IMG/VR virus record: IMGVR_UViG_3300048591_000451
Coordinates: 1-37,069 of that record
Reading direction: 5' to 3' (one strand)
Length of the DNA: 37,069 nt
From: a virus
Shown here: positions 20,471 to 27,498 of the stretch, one piece after another
How positions within the stretch are numbered: the stretch's first letter is position 1
Layout: each line of letters opens with the position of its first letter
Made by a program: the position numbers and the translations under genes
The notes under the pieces: model-generated
The model's input: only the letters and a program-made list of their open reading frames with translations
Database searches by the model: none
Told to the model about the DNA's origin: nothing

Positions 20471-22443
20471 TTTTTTTCATCGCACGAATTTACATTCGTT
20501 ATGACGCCGGCTAATGTTCCAGTTATCGTACTGAGCGGTGTCTTTCGAAGCTCAGCAGAACTTAGAACAATTATTGTTCCATCAACAGTTAAATTAAAAT
20601 TATTAGTACACCATGCACCGGCTAATATAACTAAATTATTTAGCCCATTATCTCCGGCTTGACCATTGTCAATAGTGATTGCGCTCAATTGAGTAACCTT
20701 ACCGCTAGGCTTGTTTACTTGCCATATACCGCTATCAAGTTTACCGTCCGATGAAGTTACTGTTTGGTCTGACGCACCATTTAAAAGAAATGTTGGTGAA
20801 GTCGCTAAAACTCTACTTGAATATAAATTGTTTTGCTCAACATTTCCACCTATGCGAACCATAAACCCTGCACCAATAACATTTGCAGTCGTTGCCGTTG
20901 AACTCTTTTTATAGTAGCCGTTAATTGTAAGGCTTGAACCTAAAGTTAATGAAGCGGTTAAGCGTGCGAAACTAAAATTGCTTAAAGTCCAACCGTTAGT
21001 AGTTAAAAGCAAAGCGGTTCCTACCGCAGTATTTGCAAACAAACCGCCACCAATTAAGCTACGATTAAACACCGAAGCAATGCCTATAATAAAATCAGTA
21101 CCTCGACAAATAATTCCTTGCGAACCCTCATTAAATGTGCCTAGTGTTGAGACAAAACGCAATAAATCTAATACGCCGGCGCCTTGATTATAAATACCGC
21201 CTGTTTGATTGAATGCATCAGGTATTACTAAGTTGAAACCGTTTTGATTAAAGGTTCCGCTTATCATATTGAAGTCGTTAGTAGCGCCTAACATTGTAAA
21301 GTTAGACATTAGCGTAACAGTACCGCCCGACTTATTAACATCGATTGGAACTTGATAAGATGCTACTGAACTTGTAAAGCTTTGAGCGCCTGTACCGTTA
21401 AATATTGCTCCCGAACAATTTCCATTTGCAGTAAGGATAGATAAATTTCCTCTAAATCTAACTGGTGGGAAATTGTTAGCTCCTGTTTGGGCATTTAAAA
21501 TAAAATCACCTTCGCATTGTATTTGAGTTCCTGCCCAACCAACACCTACACCACTAGTACAATTTTGTTCTAGGTGGTGAAATTGTCCGTTGGTTATTGT
21601 TATTCCGTTATTTGTGAATCTAGCGATAGCCTTTTTTGAATTCCAGTTTATTGTTCCTACAATATGATTCCAGTTTCCATACCAAGCAAAATCATTAATA
21701 ATATTTAATGTACCGCTAGGTTTGTTTATTGTAATTGCATTTACTACTATTGCGCCTGTAACATTGAAGTCTTGATTTCCTGTTCCTTCAAAAACAACAG
21801 AAACGCTACCTAGTGCGAATGTAACATTACCTTTAACATAGGCAACCAATGACCCACCATTTGCATAATTATTTAGAGTTCCAACTAAATTATTTGCAAC
21901 ATATATTCCTGTTCCTGCTAATGTACAACTTGGACACATATTAAATTCAAAATTGTAGAATGGATACCCGATTAAATTTCTTGCATTTGTGTGATTGCTT
22001 CCGCTAATTAACATCGTTCCATTATTATGATTAAATACACCGCCTGTAATATCAAGGCTATAAGTTCCGATTCCTGCGACGCCTACCGTGTGTACTCCGC
22101 TTGTGCTTGTGAAAGTTCCTGCGGTCATTACGAATCGGCTTGAACTGCTTCCAGTTATTGCGGAAGATGAACCAACAAAAACGCCTCCGTTTACTGTCCA
22201 CCAAGCAGAACCATAATTAATAGTAAAAGCATTTTGAGTAAAGGTATTTATATACCCTGCGCTCATTAAAATACCTTGAACATTTATATTAACTTCAAGA
22301 CTTAAATTACCACTATTGGCATCAAGAATAATTCTGTCGCCCGAAGCAGGAACGCTTGCACCGGAAGCACCGCCGGAAGTCGTTGACCAATTGGCGGTAG
22401 TGTTGAAATTTGTACCAACATTTAAAAAATAGCGATCAGCCAT
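20446..22443 (-). CDS. Large beta-rich (beta-helix-like) virion protein, 665 residues
   Basis: The protein starts at ATG 22443, two bases after the upstream stop region. It opens with RYFLNVGTNFNTTANWSTTS and SVPASGDRIILDANSG, a motif found at the start of many beta-helical phage and cell-surface proteins. The rest is a long run of short strands rich in Gly, Asn, Thr and Ser, for example AGTFTSTSGVHT, SGTFNQNGFNLVIPD, and NKPSGTLNIIND paired with NKPSGKVTQLSA. No catalytic site is evident. It ends seven codons after a nine-A run (20469-20477), and a -1 shift there fuses it to the tube/LRR ORF. It is therefore probably an exposed virion domain carried on a tube-like base. Confidence 0.7.
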   Translation of the reverse strand: MADRYFLNVGTNFNTTANWSTTSGGASGASVPASGDRIILDANSGNLSLEVNINVQGILMSAGYINTFTQNAFTINYGSAWWTVNGGVFVGSSSAITGSSSSRFVMTAGTFTSTSGVHTVGVAGIGTYSLDITGGVFNHNNGTMLISGSNHTNARNLIGYPFYNFEFNMCPSCTLAGTGIYVANNLVGTLNNYANGGSLVAYVKGNVTFALGSVSVVFEGTGNQDFNVTGAIVVNAITINKPSGTLNIINDFAWYGNWNHIVGTINWNSKKAIARFTNNGITITNGQFHHLEQNCTSGVGVGWAGTQIQCEGDFILNAQTGANNFPPVRFRGNLSILTANGNCSGAIFNGTGAQSFTSSVASYQVPIDVNKSGGTVTLMSNFTMLGATNDFNMISGTFNQNGFNLVIPDAFNQTGGIYNQGAGVLDLLRFVSTLGTFNEGSQGIICRGTDFIIGIASVFNRSLIGGGLFANTAVGTALLLTTNGWTLSNFSFARLTASLTLGSSLTINGYYKKSSTATTANVIGAGFMVRIGGNVEQNNLYSSRVLATSPTFLLNGASDQTVTSSDGKLDSGIWQVNKPSGKVTQLSAITIDNGQAGDNGLNNLVILAGAWCTNNFNLTVDGTIIVLSSAELRKTPLSTITGTLAGVITNVNSCDEKKTAFFLVE
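20469..20477 (-). promoter_or_regulatory. Nine-A slip site for -1 frameshift into the tube/LRR ORF
   Basis: On the minus strand the zero frame reads GAT GAA AAA AAA ACG. Slipping back one base on the second AAA gives AAC GGC, the frame of the tube-like domain. The context ATGAAAAAAAAA is the same as in the chaperone slip site at 15976-15987. Transcriptional slippage adding one A, or a homopolymer sequencing error, would also join the frames. Confidence 0.65.
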
Positions 22444-22446
22444 TTA

Positions 22447-22896
22447 TTATTCACCTATCAAATTATTAAAAAATACTTCCGCTTCCGCTCGTGTATTAAA
22501 GCAAGTGTCTACCTCTGGATAATTCGAACAATCTAAAACAATATGCTGATTCCATTTTGCGTCAAAAATAATTGAATACAAACCATTGTCTATTTGTGCG
22601 TCAAAAATTGGTGCATCTTCTTCGATTGCTTCAACGATTCTCAAATAATCGTTTGTTGCCTCGGTATCACCTTCATAATGTTTTAGGTATCCGTGATACT
22701 TCAAAGTATCGCTAGAAGCATCAACCCAAACTTTAAAAACTGAACCAATTAAACCAAAATATTTTTTACTTACAGTAATATTTTTGCCGTTATATTCGAC
22801 AATAGAAACGCTTTCAACTTCGCTATATTTTAATTGTTGCCAAGCATTGAAGTCAATCGGTTGGTTGTCTTTATCACGATAATTTAAGTCTGACAT
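22447..22896 (-). CDS. Hypothetical protein, 149 residues
   Basis: No family is recognised. The acidic protein shows alternating strands: VSIVEYNGKNITVSKKYFG, VFKVWVDASSDTLKYHGYL, LYSIIFDAKWNQHIVLD. A short helical end (FNTRAEAEVFFNNLIGE) follows. The frame starts with ATG at 22896 after AAAGGAAA and stops four bases before the large beta-rich gene, so the two are probably translated together. It may be a small virion part or chaperone for that protein; this is only a location argument. Confidence 0.55.
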   Translation of the reverse strand: MSDLNYRDKDNQPIDFNAWQQLKYSEVESVSIVEYNGKNITVSKKYFGLIGSVFKVWVDASSDTLKYHGYLKHYEGDTEATNDYLRIVEAIEEDAPIFDAQIDNGLYSIIFDAKWNQHIVLDCSNYPEVDTCFNTRAEAEVFFNNLIGE

Positions 22897-22918
22897 TTTC
22901 GTATTTCCTTTTTATTAA

Positions 22919-23419
22919 TTAAACGCCATTCATTTCAATTGCTTTGTTAGCTTCTTCCGGAGTCAATGAAGCAAGATATTTCTTCCAATCCTCGTCTTCT
23001 TTTCTTCTTTTTGCCATATTTTGATTTCTATTATCTAAAGCCTTTTTGCCACCAAAGAAACCAAGCAAACCTAAAACAATATCGGTTGCAAGTCCACCGT
23101 AAGGAATACCGCACATTTCAGTAATACTTCCAACGGCTTTCACGCCCTTTGTAACGGATTCATTATCTAACGATAAGCCTTTTGATTTTTGAGATTCCTC
23201 AAAAGAAACAATTGCTTTTTCGGTTGCTTCGGCTTTTAATTTTGCCGTCGCTTCTGTTTTTTGATAAGCATCAAAAAGGTCAGCCATTTTTTTAGTAGTG
23301 TCTGCATTATCACTAACGACTTTCGATAATCTTTCAACATCTACCGACTTCGCTAAACAACCACTAAGAAAAAATACCGCAATTACAAAAACACTTAAAA
23401 GATAAATTTTTCTACCCAT
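22919..23419 (-). CDS. Lipoprotein with C-terminal hydrophobic segment, possible unimolecular spanin
   Basis: The better start is ATG at 23419 (166 residues), behind AAAGG. The N-terminus is a lipoprotein signal: MGRKIYLLSVFVIAVFFLSG followed by Cys at residue 21, lipobox LSGC. A charged helical region (about 25-100) comes next, rich in Lys, Glu and Ala, then a hydrophobic segment GIPYGGLATDIVLGLLGFFG and a basic tail KKALDNRNQNMAKRRK. An outer-membrane lipid anchor at one end and an inner-membrane segment at the other is the layout of unimolecular spanins such as phage T1 gp11, which fuse the two membranes at lysis. The Asp in the hydrophobic segment makes this uncertain. It overlaps the small membrane gene upstream by 25 bases. 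Confidence 0.6.
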   Translation of the reverse strand: MGRKIYLLSVFVIAVFFLSGCLAKSVDVERLSKVVSDNADTTKKMADLFDAYQKTEATAKLKAEATEKAIVSFEESQKSKGLSLDNESVTKGVKAVGSITEMCGIPYGGLATDIVLGLLGFFGGKKALDNRNQNMAKRRKEDEDWKKYLASLTPEEANKAIEMNGV

Positions 23420-23523
23420 TTTTCGACCTTTATTAAAAATGTTTGAATCCAAAAAACTACCGTACTCAAAACAATAACGATTAAATATAAAGGCATTGCT
23501 AAAAGCCTTAATATATTTTTCAT
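23395..23523 (-). CDS. Small single-span membrane protein, 42 residues
   Basis: The start chosen is ATG at 23523, overlapping the upstream stop (TAATG), with AGAAGG about 8 bases before it. A longer frame to 23580 overlaps the previous gene out of frame and is less likely. The protein is MKNILRLLAMPLYLIVIVLS followed by TVVFWIQTFLIKVEKWVEKF and IF: one membrane helix and an amphipathic basic C-terminal helix. It could be a small holin or a membrane partner of the lipoprotein gene that overlaps it. No family is recognised. Confidence 0.55.
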   Translation of the reverse strand: MKNILRLLAMPLYLIVIVLSTVVFWIQTFLIKVEKWVEKFIF

Positions 23524-23993
23524 TACGGATACCTTCTTAAGTTCGGAAGGAAATCCCATTTGCCATTTGTTGCATTCCAAATCAATTGGTGATAATCACG
23601 ACTCAAAGCGGTGCCGTTTAAAACTGGTACGCCAACATCAAGTCCGCCTTGTGTTTTCGTTGCATTATATCCTAGAGTACGCCCACCAGTTGCATCTTGT
23701 TTTAAAACCAAAAGTAAAATCTGACCGTCAAAAGCACCGTCTGCAAGTAATAAACTAGCAATATTTGCGTTCATATTTATTAAAAATATTCTTGCCAATT
23801 GAGTGTTTAATGGGTTAGGAATTGAATTGGCATCATAGGAAATTGGAACTAAAGCCCTTTTCATTTCAGAACTATAAACTTGGTCTTGTAGTTGTAACAA
23901 AGTAGCATCTTCTACCGCAGGCTTATTAGGGTTTGGGTTTAAAGGTGGTACTGATGAATAAACTTGAATTTTTCCTGCCGTATTTGTTCCCAT
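23523..23993 (-). CDS. Fibre- or decoration-like structural protein, 156 residues
   Basis: The N-terminal third is an extended, Pro/Asn-rich segment (VYSSVPPLNPNPNKPAVEDA). The C-terminal part has the pattern GQILLLVLKQDATGGRTLGY followed by VPVLNGTALSRDYHQLIWNA, which is frequent in small beta-sandwich domains of phage tail fibre and decoration proteins (QDATGGRT motif). No enzymatic site is seen. The gene follows head closure and opens the accessory block that reaches down to 18016. The start is ATG at 23993, one base after the head-closure stop. Confidence 0.6.
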   Translation of the reverse strand: MGTNTAGKIQVYSSVPPLNPNPNKPAVEDATLLQLQDQVYSSEMKRALVPISYDANSIPNPLNTQLARIFLINMNANIASLLLADGAFDGQILLLVLKQDATGGRTLGYNATKTQGGLDVGVPVLNGTALSRDYHQLIWNATNGKWDFLPNLRRYP

Positions 23994-23994
23994 T

Positions 23995-24432
23995 TTATCC
24001 TACCCCACTTTGCGAAAACATTTCTTGTCCCTGTTGGTTAAACATTTCTTGCCCCTGTTGGTTATATAATCCTGCAAGTGCAAAATTCACCTCATCATTT
24101 TGAATTGCAATTGCATTAATCGAAATATTATAATCGCCTTCATCTTTATTCGATATTCCTTGAATACGCAAAATTTTACCATTAAAAACAATTATATCAG
24201 TAGGTAAAAACTCAAAACCAATATTAAATCGAGTAGTGATTTTATAAGTTTTTACATTCGTAATTTTTCTGTCAGTGAATCTTTCGTCATTTCCTGCATC
24301 AAAATAAGGAGAAACTTTAGACCAACATTCACCTTTATAAACAAATTTTTCAGTAGCACCAATACAACCAACATCGCTTAATTGTTGCGAATAAACATAA
24401 ATATAATTGCTTAAACTACCGGCTTTGGTCAT
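23995..24432 (-). CDS. Head closure/head-tail joining protein
   Basis: This 145-residue protein follows the gp6-like connector and fits the head-closure family (HK97 gp7/SPP1 gp16, head-tail joining). The signs are the N-terminal beta strands (YIYVYSQQLSDVGCIG), then KGECWSKVSPYFDAG and TDRKITNVKTYKITTRFN. The middle GFEFLPTDIIVFNGKILRIQ GISN block, with strand pairs and the RIQGIS sequence, is typical of the family. The C-terminus carries a repeated octapeptide NQQGQEMF, from a 24-bp tandem repeat, followed by SQSGVG; this tail is unusual. The start overlaps the connector stop (ATGA). Confidence 0.7.
   Translation of the reverse strand: MTKAGSLSNYIYVYSQQLSDVGCIGATEKFVYKGECWSKVSPYFDAGNDERFTDRKITNVKTYKITTRFNIGFEFLPTDIIVFNGKILRIQGISNKDEGDYNISINAIAIQNDEVNFALAGLYNQQGQEMFNQQGQEMFSQSGVG
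24017..24064. repeat. Two 24-bp tandem repeats at the end of the head-closure gene
   Basis: Two adjacent 24-bp units (24017-24040 and 24041-24064) differ at one base (T or C at the twelfth position). They stay in frame and encode the octapeptide NQQGQEMF twice. A recent slipped-strand duplication near the C-terminus is the simplest reading. Confidence 0.85.
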
Positions 24433-25130
24433 AGTTCTAGCACCCGATAAGGATTCAAAATACTTTTTGCAAGTGGTTGAATTGCGCCTATTGTTTCTCT
24501 ATTTTCGTACCAGTCATGAGCTGTCATCATAACCGCTAGTTTAATCTGGTCAGGTATTTCTCCCACATTTGCAAACCCTGCGGTGTACTCTAGTTTGTAT
24601 TGCGTGAATTGGCGTGAGTTTATTCCAACACTTGAACCATTTTTAAAAATGATTCTAGCCGGCTGATTACTATTAGCCCTGTCAAGCCGATATAAAGTAT
24701 TAGAAATTATTGTTTCATTGTCATCAATATCATACATTTTTAATGCAAGAATAGCTGAAACTTGAATATTTTTTATTTCGAATCCGTACTCATAGCCAAA
24801 TAATTTTCTAAATGCTAAAGTAAACTGCTCCCAAGTTGAACAAAAATTGTCCTGCGATTGCTCATAATTACGGGTAAGAAATCCACCTCGAACATACTTT
24901 TCACAAATACTAGTTGAGGCATTAATCAAAGTTTGAATTAATGTATCCTCGAGAGTTCCATTAATTCTTGAAAACAATTTTTGCTCTGCAAGAGTAACAG
25001 GGGCCGAAGCTGGGGCAGTCATTTGTTTGATATTTATTGTGCCTAAAGGCAATTTATCGCTTGTTATACCCATTCGTTCCCCTATTAACTCATAAAGATT
25101 AAGCGAAACACTCAAAGAATATTTCGCCAT
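24429..25130 (-). CDS. Head-tail connector protein (HK97 gp6/adaptor-like)
   Basis: This 233-residue protein resembles phage head-tail connectors that bind below the portal ring. It has an N-terminal extension of about 45 residues, then the helical EDTLIQTLINASTSICEKYV block. The strand-rich middle contains KNIQVSAILALKMYDIDDNE, YRLDRANSNQPARIIFKNGS and QYKLEYTAGFANVGEIPDQI, and the gene ends with KLAVMMTAHDWYENRETIG and LNPYRVLEL. The YTAGF..PDQIKLAV and LNPYRV elements are typical of this family (phiE125 gp8/gp6-like). The start is ATG at 25130. Order after capsid and before head closure supports the call. Confidence 0.8.
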   Translation of the reverse strand: MAKYSLSVSLNLYELIGERMGITSDKLPLGTINIKQMTAPASAPVTLAEQKLFSRINGTLEDTLIQTLINASTSICEKYVRGGFLTRNYEQSQDNFCSTWEQFTLAFRKLFGYEYGFEIKNIQVSAILALKMYDIDDNETIISNTLYRLDRANSNQPARIIFKNGSSVGINSRQFTQYKLEYTAGFANVGEIPDQIKLAVMMTAHDWYENRETIGAIQPLAKSILNPYRVLEL

Positions 25131-25138
25131 AATTTATA

Positions 25139-25525
25139 TTACGCTCTTTGTGCTTCGCTTGCCAAAACTACGCAGTTAGCAGATAATGCGACAGTTCCAA
25201 CCGTTACAATTCTTGCGTGCGTATATGTCTGCAAATCAATACCACTTAAACCGATACTAGCAATATCACCGAGTGAACTTAACGCATCGGTTGAATTTGT
25301 AATATATTTAGCGTCAACATCTGTCCAACCAGTAGAACCATCTGGCGATAATTGAATTTTAAAAGTCATTGTTCCACTTGTATAAGCACTGCATACAATA
25401 ACCCAAGCAAGAGAAATTAAACCAGCCAATGGAATTGCAACACCATCGATAGGCGTAGTAATTGCAACATTTTGAAAACCAACGAACTTTTTCACCGCAG
25501 TGGTGAATCTATCATACATACTCAT
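25139..25525 (-). CDS. Probable capsid decoration or head structural protein
   Basis: This 128-residue protein has a beta-sandwich-like pattern with few charges: VAITTPIDGVAIPLAGLISL, MTFKIQLSPDGSTGWTDVDA, ASIGLSGIDLQTYTHARIVT and ALSANCVVLASEAQRA. The SxDGxxW motif with alternating strands recalls capsid decoration and fibre-associated domains. It lies directly after the major capsid terminator and before the head-tail connector, where decoration proteins are often encoded. The start is ATG at 25525, with a GAGGT ribosome binding site. No family is certain. Confidence 0.55.
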   Translation of the reverse strand: MSMYDRFTTAVKKFVGFQNVAITTPIDGVAIPLAGLISLAWVIVCSAYTSGTMTFKIQLSPDGSTGWTDVDAKYITNSTDALSSLGDIASIGLSGIDLQTYTHARIVTVGTVALSANCVVLASEAQRA

Positions 25526-25554
25526 TTTTATACCTCACTTTAATTTTAATTTTC

Positions 25555-25594
25555 AAAAAAAACTAAGCGATTATAAAAACTCTAACCGCCTAGC
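25555..25594 (-). terminator. Strong intrinsic terminator after the major capsid gene
   Basis: An 11-bp stem, CTAAGCGATTA (25563-25573) with TAACCGCCTAG (25583-25593), pairs fully if G-U pairs are allowed on the minus-strand RNA. It encloses a 9-base loop and is followed on the minus strand by eight T residues (25555-25562). It should set the capsid gene at higher expression than the genes after it. Confidence 0.85.
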
Positions 25595-25615
25595 AACAAA
25601 CAAAACATAAAAATT

Positions 25616-26785
25616 TTATGCTTTGATTTTTAAAATTTTCAAGGCTTCCGCTAAATAAACGGCACCGCCTGTTCGTTTTTCAAATTGGAATTCAACCATT
25701 CTTTGCTTTTTCTTTGTGTAAGGGTCACGCAAAATCGACATACCAACACGGTCGTAAATTCTATAACCTCTGAACATATCGCCGTAAATCAAAACTTGCT
25801 TGCCGGCTGAAACAGTGTCATCCATTGCTGGCAATTCAACAAATGGCGTACCGAATAAATTAAATTGAATACCGCCAGTTTGAACAGTCGATACGATATA
25901 TTGTCCATCCGTACCTTTTGCTTTACGCAAATGTGCTAAAATTTGACGATTACCAAAGAAAGCCGAACCGCTTCTAGCGTAAGGCGTTTTCAATTTGAAC
26001 ATTAAAGAAATTACATCGTCCGGAATTAAAGCACCCGAGCCGACAGTATCTAGTCTTTCAATGCCATTTGTAGACAATGTTAAACCTTCCGGCTTTTGAA
26101 CATTATTACCAGTCACGAAACCAGTACCTTCAACATCGGCAAAACCTTCACTTGCGTCCATAGAAACTTCATTTTGAATATTTGCAAAAGAATCTTGCAA
26201 TAATTCATTTGATACCGGAACATCTACCGCCATGGCGTGAGCTATAATTTCGCCTTGACCATATTTACTTGCGTCTTCGACAACATCGCCTTGTTCGCCC
26301 ACCCAATAACCTTTTGACAATGAAATTCTTTTTGAATAAATAAAAGAACGAGCATTACCCGAAGTTACACGAGCATATTCACGCAAAGGATTAAATTCGG
26401 TTAAATTCTTTTGGATAATATCCTCAAATTCTGGGCGAACTAAATAACCGCCAAGTGGATTTTCGCCTGCAATCAATTTTGCTTTTTCTTCTAACAAAAT
26501 AGATTTATTTTCTACCTTCATATCTTCAGCGCCATGCTTCATGTAATCATGCAAAGCAATACATTCTTTAGATTCAATCCAAGAATTTTCTTTTTTGCTT
26601 TTCTTATCGCCTAGCTCGATTTCTTTAAACTTCAATTCAATGACATCTAATTGCTTTGCAATTTTGTCAACATTTGCTTTGTATTCAGCCTTATTTGTTT
26701 CTAAAGCCAAATCATTGGTTTTTTTGAACTCTACGAATGTTTTTTCGAAACTTTCTTTAAGTTCTTTTAAAAATGCTTCGCTCAT
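25616..26785 (-). CDS. HK97-family major capsid protein
   Basis: This 389-residue protein is the HK97-fold capsid subunit. The N-terminal 75 residues are a charged coiled coil (the delta/scaffold domain), and the mature domain follows. The signature runs VRPEFEDIIQKNLTEFNPLR, ITHA-like VAMAVDVPVSNELLQDSFAN, GFVTGNNVQKPEGLTLSTNG and then SAFFGNRQILAHLRKAKGTD. YGDMFRGYRIYDRVGMSILR and the FQFEKRTGGAVYLAEALKIL close follow. The family protease normally removes the N-terminal coiled coil; the cut probably lies near residue 100-115, but I cannot place it exactly. It overlaps the protease gene by 4 bases (ATGA) and is followed by a strong terminator. Confidence 0.95.
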   Translation of the reverse strand: MSEAFLKELKESFEKTFVEFKKTNDLALETNKAEYKANVDKIAKQLDVIELKFKEIELGDKKSKKENSWIESKECIALHDYMKHGAEDMKVENKSILLEEKAKLIAGENPLGGYLVRPEFEDIIQKNLTEFNPLREYARVTSGNARSFIYSKRISLSKGYWVGEQGDVVEDASKYGQGEIIAHAMAVDVPVSNELLQDSFANIQNEVSMDASEGFADVEGTGFVTGNNVQKPEGLTLSTNGIERLDTVGSGALIPDDVISLMFKLKTPYARSGSAFFGNRQILAHLRKAKGTDGQYIVSTVQTGGIQFNLFGTPFVELPAMDDTVSAGKQVLIYGDMFRGYRIYDRVGMSILRDPYTKKKQRMVEFQFEKRTGGAVYLAEALKILKIKA

Positions 26786-27498
26786 TTCATTTTCTCCGAT
26801 AAATAATTTTTAAAGTCTAGTATCAATTTTGATTCTTGTTCTTTTTGCAAGAGTTCTAGCTTGAGTTTATCTGGCTCGGAGTTTGCAGGGTCTTTGCCTT
26901 CTAAAGTTGCTAAAAGTTGGTTAAATTGAACAATTGATTTCTTAATAATGTCTATGTCGCCTTTGTTAGCATTGCCTAGACAATCAAGCAATACTTCCAT
27001 TTCTTCGGTAAAAGAAAATTCACTTTTCCACCCTGTAACTTTTCCACCCAAATTCATTGGAAAAGTTACAAGTGAAATTTCATGTAGTGCCAATTCTTTT
27101 AAAATTCTAAAATCACCGTCAAAAGCCACCTTTTCGGCAATATAGCCAATAGATAAACCTTTGATAATCTTTTCTTTAATCATTGTAGCTGATTCTTTAC
27201 CCCAATATAATGCTTTGCAAATTTTACCTTCTTTAAGTTTAAGCCCTTCGCTTGAATCTTCGACTATTGCGGTTCCTACAGGACAATCCATTTTATGTTG
27301 ATATAAATAAACTCGCTCATTTCCCTTTTGGTCAATAGTCCTTTTATATGCACCTTGTTTAATTATATCACCGCCTAAATCTGGCTTATCATCATAAGGC
27401 GAAATCATTCCTTCGGTGTATAAATAATTATCATCGCTAGACATTTTATCAATGTCCAATTGAATGTTTAACTGCTTGAATTCAATTTTCTTTTTCAT
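26782..27498 (-). CDS. HK97-family prohead protease
   Basis: This 238-residue protein is the capsid maturation protease (peptidase family S78/U35). It has the opening YTEGMISPYDDKPDLGGDII, then VYLYQHKMDCPVGTAIVEDS with the catalytic His at residue 68, then GLSIGYIA with the catalytic Ser at residue 117. The block LKELALHEISLVTFPMN (residues 133-149) is diagnostic for the family. The C-terminal 70 residues are a charged helix. It removes the N-terminal part of the capsid protein during assembly. It overlaps the portal gene stop and the capsid start (both ATGA), so portal, protease and capsid are coupled. Confidence 0.93.
   Translation of the reverse strand: MKKKIEFKQLNIQLDIDKMSSDDNYLYTEGMISPYDDKPDLGGDIIKQGAYKRTIDQKGNERVYLYQHKMDCPVGTAIVEDSSEGLKLKEGKICKALYWGKESATMIKEKIIKGLSIGYIAEKVAFDGDFRILKELALHEISLVTFPMNLGGKVTGWKSEFSFTEEMEVLLDCLGNANKGDIDIIKKSIVQFNQLLATLEGKDPANSEPDKLKLELLQKEQESKLILDFKNYLSEKMK

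Noticed and set aside
20478-20480. ATG directly before the nine-A run as the start of the tube/LRR gene
   Set aside because: In the given sequence it is out of frame (it would need one A fewer), and there is no ribosome binding site upstream. It stays as an alternative only if reads show eight A residues.
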